Source: CAILZL01 sp049840395
GTDB taxonomy: Bacteria; Pseudomonadota; Gammaproteobacteria; Steroidobacterales; Steroidobacteraceae
Reading direction: 5' to 3'
Assembly (NCBI GenBank): GCA_049840395.1
Contig: JASGLD010000001.1
Location: 558,001-622,000, forward strand
Length of the DNA stretch: 64,000 nt
Shown here: piece by piece, positions 59,539 through 64,000 of the stretch
Position numbering within the stretch: the first letter of the stretch is position 1
Layout of the letters: every line of letters begins with the position of its first letter
Notes under the pieces: model-generated
Told to the model about the DNA's origin: nothing
The model's input: only the letters and a program-made list of their open reading frames with translations
Database searches by the model: none
Program-made: the position numbers and the translations under genes

Positions 59539-61263
59539 ATGCAGGTAATCTTGCGATTGGCTTGGTCATGCGTGTGCATGCTGATAGTGCTGTTTGCACT
59601 GTGGCTGGCGACGCCGCATATGACGGCGCAGCAGCAGTACGTCGATGGTCGTCGTGAAGCCGTACAGTTGCCCTGGCATTTGGCCGTACCAGCCATCGGC
59701 AATCGACTCATCGTCGATCTGCAGGTGAATCGATTGACGCCTGGTCTCTGGCAGATCATCCCCGACGACGAACTCAAAGCATTGCGCATCAACGGTCAAG
59801 AGGTGCCGCTATCCGCAGTGGGTGGTGGCCTGACCGATTGGAACAAGGGCTTTCAATTTGATTTGTCGCCCTGGCTAAAGCCCGGCAGCAATCAACTTGA
59901 ATTTTCGCTGGACAATCATGGCGGCACCGGCGGGCTGATGCTGCGGCCGCATTTAAGTTTCTGGCATTGGCTCATTATCGGCGGCAGTTTTATTCCGTGG
60001 CTATGGCTGTTGTCGCGCTGGTTAGGCTTGGGCCGTGCGCAGTTTCTGCTGTTGGCGTTGGCTTTGATTCCGCTGTGCATTTATTGGTCGGCCACACCCT
60101 GGGATGTGCGCACTCATGATGTGGTTGCCGATGGCGGGCATCTCGACTACATCCGCTATATCGCCGTCGAGCATGCACTGCCGCAGCCGAATGCCGGTTG
60201 GACCTTCTATCACCCACCTTTGTATTACTTGAGCGGTGCGGCGGTATATGCGGCAGCGATGCAGCTCAGCCTGTCCGTGTCACAGGTGTTGCAGGCTTAT
60301 TCGCTGTTTCTCTGGCTGACATTTTTATGTGCCGGCGCAGCTTGTCTGCAATTGTTATTGCGCGGTAAGTCTCTGGCTTTGTTGGCCGCGACCTTGGCGC
60401 TGGCGACCTGGCCCAGCGGCATCATTCACGGCATCCGCATCGGTAACGACTTGGCGTTGTATGCGATGGCTGGATTGGCAACCTGGCATCTGCTGCGTTG
60501 GTGGCGAACCAATCATCGCGCCAATTTGCTGTGGATGGCCGGTTTCACCGCTTTAGCCTTCCTCTGTAAGAGCAACGCCATCGTATTGTTGGCGGCGGTC
60601 GTGCTGCTGTTTGCTGCACGTACTGAACATCGCTGCCTGCGCTTGCGTCCGGTGCGAGCCAGCGATGGCGTGTGGATGCTGGTCATCATGTTGATGGGCG
60701 TGGCACTTGGCTTGTCCACCAAGCTGTACTATCACTGGCAGGGCGATCTACCTAACTGGCTGGTGGGCAATGCCAATCAGTTAAACGACCGCTTGCGCGT
60801 GCCCGTGACGCTACAGAACTTGTTATTGCCGGATGTGAAAACTTTTTTGACGCATCCCTGGCTGGATGCATGGGATGACGGCACAGGGCGTGGGCGTTAT
60901 TGGAATTATCTGTTGCGTTCGTCGCTGTCGGGTGAATTCAAGTTCGCCGGTATTGGCGCGGAACGTATTGCTTATCTCTGGGGCGGGTTGCTGCTGGCAT
61001 TGCTGGTGTTGCCCTTGCGCTCGCTGCGAGGTCTCACGATAGGCCATTGCTGGCGCAATCTTCCGTTATTGATCCTGGCTGGAGTATGGCTGGCCAGCTT
61101 GATGGCTTTGCGCATCAAGGTGCCTTATTCGTGCAGTAACGATTTCCGTTATGTTTTGCCGGTGCTAATACCGTTTCTGGTGTGGTGCGCGCGGTCCAGG
61201 TCATCGCAGGCGTTGTTGCTGGTGATGAGTTGCAGTTCGATATGGTTTTTTATGTCGATGTAG
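59539..61263 (+). CDS. GT-C type membrane glycosyltransferase-like protein
   Basis: 574 residues. After an N-terminal helix (AWSCVCMLIVLFALWLAT) comes a soluble, beta-rich extracytoplasmic part of about 110 residues (RLIVDLQVNRLTPGLWQIIP, WLKPGSNQLEFSLDN), then about ten hydrophobic helices. The loop GGHLDYIRYIAVEHALPQPN and FYHPPLYYLSGA match the GT39/GT83 (PMT/ArnT-like) family that uses polyprenyl-phosphate sugars; the acidic pair usual in the first loop is represented by Asp residues near DVRTHDVVADGGHLD. The acceptor is unknown, possibly a cell-wall glycan or protein. It stands alone. Confidence 0.75.
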   Translation: MQVILRLAWSCVCMLIVLFALWLATPHMTAQQQYVDGRREAVQLPWHLAVPAIGNRLIVDLQVNRLTPGLWQIIPDDELKALRINGQEVPLSAVGGGLTDWNKGFQFDLSPWLKPGSNQLEFSLDNHGGTGGLMLRPHLSFWHWLIIGGSFIPWLWLLSRWLGLGRAQFLLLALALIPLCIYWSATPWDVRTHDVVADGGHLDYIRYIAVEHALPQPNAGWTFYHPPLYYLSGAAVYAAAMQLSLSVSQVLQAYSLFLWLTFLCAGAACLQLLLRGKSLALLAATLALATWPSGIIHGIRIGNDLALYAMAGLATWHLLRWWRTNHRANLLWMAGFTALAFLCKSNAIVLLAAVVLLFAARTEHRCLRLRPVRASDGVWMLVIMLMGVALGLSTKLYYHWQGDLPNWLVGNANQLNDRLRVPVTLQNLLLPDVKTFLTHPWLDAWDDGTGRGRYWNYLLRSSLSGEFKFAGIGAERIAYLWGGLLLALLVLPLRSLRGLTIGHCWRNLPLLILAGVWLASLMALRIKVPYSCSNDFRYVLPVLIPFLVWCARSRSSQALLLVMSCSSIWFFMSM

Positions 61264-61631
61264 TGTGTTGTAAGGTCGCCTAACAAATTGAGCGACACAC
61301 TGGTAAAGCTTGCCGTCATTGGATGGCCAGATGTGTCTCCGGGACCGCCATGAATCCATCCATGGAGGCTGCGGCTCGGCTCCTGCCTCGCACGCTCCCT
61401 GCGACACATCTGGCCATCCAATGACAGCTGACACGGTATGCCGCGCTCAATTTGTTAGGCGATCCATATGACTTGTGCGTCACTACCACTGCTTCTGGAT
61501 GGTATGTAGTCTCCGGATAGGTAGTTGCCTTGGTTGCCGGTTGGATTTGCTGGATGTTAATTAAGTCTTGCCGCGAGCCGCCGATATACGCCGCGACCGT
61601 AGGTATTTCGTACTGAAGCCAGGTAATAAAA
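61264..61631. other. intergenic region with nested palindrome and possible gene remnant
   Basis: Holds the 187-bp palindrome (listed separately). Right of it, the leftward strand at 61463-61625 stays open and reads protein-like (WLQYEIPTVAAYIGGSRQDL, PETTYHPEAVVVTHKSYG), as if the 3' part of a gene ran into the palindrome. No start or family is recognised, so it is not called as a gene. Confidence 0.4.
61276..61462. repeat. 187-bp nested inverted repeat with attC-like ends
   Basis: Perfect 19-base outer arms TCGCCTAACAAATTGAGCG (61276-61294) and its complement (61444-61462), and perfect 23-base inner arms at 61315-61337 and 61403-61425 (both containing GGATGGCCAGATGTGTC or its complement). 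The centre has further small hairpins. The ends GCCTAAC and GTTAGGC equal the core-site consensus of integron attC elements, but the outer arms are fully symmetric, which canonical attC sites are not. Confidence 0.8.
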
Positions 61632-62177
61632 ATGAAAGGTTTGGTATTCACAGAGCTGGTCGAGTTTGTCGAACAAAGCTGCGGCATGGAAGTCGCCGAC
61701 CGCATGATTTCCGAAAGCAATCTGCCTTCCGGGGGCGTGTACACCGCGGTGGGCACTTACGATCACAAGGAAATCATCGAGCTGTTGACTACGCTGGTGA
61801 AAATCACCGGTCAGCCGCCCAATGTATTGCTCAAGGCTTTCGGCGGTCATTTGCACGGCCGGTTTGTGGCGGCCTATCCGGATTTCTTCACCCAGGCGGG
61901 CAACCTGTTCAACTTCCTGGAAAGCATCGAAGGACATATCCACGTCGAAGTACGCAAGTTATATCCGGATGCCGAGTTGCCTACTTTTAACTACGAACGT
62001 CCTGCGACGGACAAATTGGTGATGATCTATCGCTCCACCCGCGGCATGGCAGATCTGGCCGAGGGGTTGATTGAAGCGGCAGTCATGCATTTCAAAGAGC
62101 CGGTGCAGCTGTCGCGCGAAGATAAAGTTCCCGATGCGCTTTCGACCCGGTTCACCTTGCAACAGCTTAGAGCTTGA
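61632..62177 (+). CDS. H-NOX heme-nitric oxide sensor
   Basis: 181 residues: MKGLVFTELVEFVEQSCGME, LLKAFGGHLHGRF, FLESIEGHIHVEVRKLYPDA with the proximal heme histidine (about residue 104), and the heme-propionate motif YRSTR (Tyr133-Ser135-Arg137) in MIYRSTRGMADLAEGLIEAA. This is the bacterial heme-nitric oxide/oxygen binding domain, which senses NO in the cytoplasm and controls partner kinases or cyclic-di-GMP enzymes. Two bases separate it from the hybrid histidine kinase gene, so the pair forms a signalling operon controlling stress or biofilm behaviour (inference). Confidence 0.93.
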   Translation: MKGLVFTELVEFVEQSCGMEVADRMISESNLPSGGVYTAVGTYDHKEIIELLTTLVKITGQPPNVLLKAFGGHLHGRFVAAYPDFFTQAGNLFNFLESIEGHIHVEVRKLYPDAELPTFNYERPATDKLVMIYRSTRGMADLAEGLIEAAVMHFKEPVQLSREDKVPDALSTRFTLQQLRA

Positions 62178-62179
62178 CC

Positions 62180-64000
62180 ATGTCCGAAGCGCTTGAGCAG
62201 CGCTGGCAGCGCGAACGCCAGGCACGCAAGGAAGCAGAGCGGCTATTGGAATTGAAGAGCCGCGAACTGTACGACTCCAACCAGAAATTACAGAAGCTGG
62301 CCGAAACGCTGTCGACGGCGCGTGAAGCGGCGGTTGCGGCCAGCGAAGCCAAGAGCAACTTCCTGGCCAACATGAGTCATGAAATCCGCACGCCCATGAA
62401 CGGCGTGGTAGGCCTGGTGGAGTTGTTGCTGGACACCAAGCTCAACGACACGCAGCGCGAATATGCCGAAGGCATTCACGCCAGCGCCGATGCCTTGCTC
62501 ACCATCATCAACGACATTCTCGACTTCTCCAAGATCGAAGCCGGTCGGCTCGACATCGAAACCGTGGATCTGGATCTACGCGATGTGGTGGAGCAGGTCG
62601 GTCAATTGCTGGCCTTGCAAGCGGATCGCAAGGGATTGGAATTCATCATTCGCATGATGGGTGGCGTGCCGGAGTTTCTGCGTGGCGATCCGACGCGCCT
62701 GCGCCAGGTGTTGATCAATCTCACCGGCAACGCACTCAAGTTCACCCAACAAGGTGAAGTGGTGATCACCGTCACCACCGTTGAAGATCATGCTGAGCAG
62801 GCCACGCTCAAATTCGAGATCTCGGATACCGGCATCGGTATTTCGCCGGCGCAAATCGAAAAACTATTTCAGCCCTTCACGCAGGCCGATAGTTCCACTA
62901 CACGCCGTTATGGCGGCACGGGATTGGGACTGTCCATTGTGCGTCGTTTGATCGAAATGATGGGAGGCACCATTGGTGTCGACAGCGAACCGGGCAAGGG
63001 TTCGTGCTTTTGGTTCACGCTCAGTTTCGACAAGCGCGAAGCGCCGCCGCGTTTCGATCTGACGGTCGACAATGCCTACAAGCACTTGGTGCTGGTGGTG
63101 GACGATAACGCCACCAACCTGATGGTGATTACGGGGCAGCTGGCGGGCTTCGGCTATCGCACGGTAGCGGCTTCTACACCGCAGGAAGGTCTGGAGTATT
63201 TGCGCCGTGCGGCGCGCAGCGGCAAGCCGGTGGCGCTGGCCGTGCTGGATTTTCAGATGCCGGATATGGACGGCGATGGACTGGCTGCTTGCATCAAGGC
63301 CGATCCGGAGATTGCCGATACGCCGCTGGTGTTGCTGACCTCAATCACACGCCGTACCAATCGCGCCATGCTGCTGCAGAAGGGCTATGCCGGTTACCTG
63401 GTCAAGCCGGTTAAACAAAACGATTTACGCGATTGCGTCGCGATGGCGTTGAACCCGCAGGCCGCCAACTGGCACGCCAATACCAATCGACTGGTGACGC
63501 GCGAAACCGCTGCTTCAGTACGTCGTCGCGAGCAGGGCCATATCCTGGTGGCTGAGGACAACGCGGTGAATCAGCGCGTGGTGCAAGTGGTACTGGAAAA
63601 ACTGGGTTATCGCGTCGACATCGTGCCCGATGGTCGTGCCTGTGTGCAGGCCTGCCAGGCCAAGCGTTATGACGCGGTGCTGATGGATTGTCAGATGCCC
63701 GAGATGGATGGCTTCGAAGCCACACGCATCATTCGTACGGCCGAAACTGCCGAGTTTCACTTGCCCATCATCGCGGTCACGGCCAATGCCTTGATCGGCG
63801 ATCGCGAGCGCTGTGTTGCCGCGGGCATGGATGATTACTTGACCAAGCCCATAGATCGCGACGCGCTGCGTGTCTGTCTTGAACGCTTTGTGCATCACGG
63901 CGGCACCGTGACGCTCAAGAATCTGGTGTTGCCGCAAGTCGATCCGGGCACGCCGGTGTTCGATGTCGCAAGAATGCAGGCCGTCTGTCAGGGCGATCGC
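62180..64000 (+). CDS. hybrid sensor histidine kinase of the H-NOX operon (partial)
   Basis: 607 codons are inside the window and the frame is still open at the edge. After an N-terminal coiled coil (RWQRERQARKEAERLLELKS) come the HisKA domain with His67 (FLANMSHEIRTPMNG), the ATPase domain (NLTGNALKF, SDTGIGIS, GTGLGLSIV), a first receiver (VLVVDDNATN, LDFQMPDMDG, LVKPV) and a second receiver (ILVAEDNAVNQ, LMDCQMPEMDG, YLTKPID). Both receivers keep their aspartates. It has no membrane helix, so the kinase is cytosolic and takes its input from the adjacent H-NOX protein. The missing C terminus may hold a phosphotransfer domain. Confidence 0.93.
   Translation, partial: MSEALEQRWQRERQARKEAERLLELKSRELYDSNQKLQKLAETLSTAREAAVAASEAKSNFLANMSHEIRTPMNGVVGLVELLLDTKLNDTQREYAEGIHASADALLTIINDILDFSKIEAGRLDIETVDLDLRDVVEQVGQLLALQADRKGLEFIIRMMGGVPEFLRGDPTRLRQVLINLTGNALKFTQQGEVVITVTTVEDHAEQATLKFEISDTGIGISPAQIEKLFQPFTQADSSTTRRYGGTGLGLSIVRRLIEMMGGTIGVDSEPGKGSCFWFTLSFDKREAPPRFDLTVDNAYKHLVLVVDDNATNLMVITGQLAGFGYRTVAASTPQEGLEYLRRAARSGKPVALAVLDFQMPDMDGDGLAACIKADPEIADTPLVLLTSITRRTNRAMLLQKGYAGYLVKPVKQNDLRDCVAMALNPQAANWHANTNRLVTRETAASVRRREQGHILVAEDNAVNQRVVQVVLEKLGYRVDIVPDGRACVQACQAKRYDAVLMDCQMPEMDGFEATRIIRTAETAEFHLPIIAVTANALIGDRERCVAAGMDDYLTKPIDRDALRVCLERFVHHGGTVTLKNLVLPQVDPGTPVFDVARMQAVCQGDR

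Overview
The window is a gammaproteobacterial chromosome segment. ZipA (a gammaproteobacterial division protein), the order initiator tRNA-rimP-nusA-infB-rbfA-truB-rpsO-pnp, the run folP-glmM-tpiA-secG-tRNA-Leu-nuoA..N, and the pairing of dksA with gluQ all point there. Separate nuoC and nuoD genes, an H-NOX hybrid kinase, PhaR and abundant REP-like palindromes fit an environmental lineage near the Xanthomonadales/Nevskiales/Steroidobacter group. That placement is inference from gene order and style; no rRNA is present.

Layout. 1-2.9 kb: end of folP, then glmM, tpiA, secG and tRNA-Leu(GAG). 3.2-17.8 kb: a complete 14-gene complex I operon. 18-34 kb: an accessory region of small, unrelated, often damaged genes, separated by copies of a dispersed repeat that I describe here (six copies, A to F). 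It contains two nearly identical PaiB-like genes, a frameshifted ynfA, truncated gene stubs, a DUF1963 gene, a methyltransferase and two paralogous divergent modules (small XRE repressor plus a protein of about 98 residues). It ends with an AT-rich four-gene operon that encodes a GHKL/MORC-like ATPase and a protein fusing two RNA polymerase alpha-CTD modules to a sigma-70 region 4 module. A gene for a zinc-ribbon protein with a HEPN-type Rx4H motif lies divergently beside it. 34-39 kb: MocR-type regulator, small membrane proteins, a secreted protein, a Tat-exported SUMF1-like protein and several REP-like repeats. 39.1-48.7 kb: initiator tRNA and the translation/RNA operon, with mobile-looking inverted repeats lodged between its genes. 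48.9-59.4 kb: phaR, gluQ, dksA (reduced zinc finger, very long Lys/Ala/Pro tail), then smc-zipA-ligA. 59.5-64 kb: a GT-C type membrane glycosyltransferase, a nested 187-bp palindrome, and an H-NOX sensor with a hybrid histidine kinase cut by the window edge.

How the parts work together. The nuo genes overlap or nearly touch and make one respiratory NADH:ubiquinone oxidoreductase. The nusA region couples transcription elongation, initiation factor 2, ribosome maturation, S15 and RNA decay. In the accessory region, the ATPase, sigma/alpha-CTD fusion, winged-helix-like protein and small protein are translationally linked and look like one functional system; together with the HEPN protein they are the best candidate here for an undescribed defence or transcription-takeover system. 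Most starts were chosen by Shine-Dalgarno spacing, overlap with the previous stop and family alignment; where this changed the longest reading frame the entry says so.
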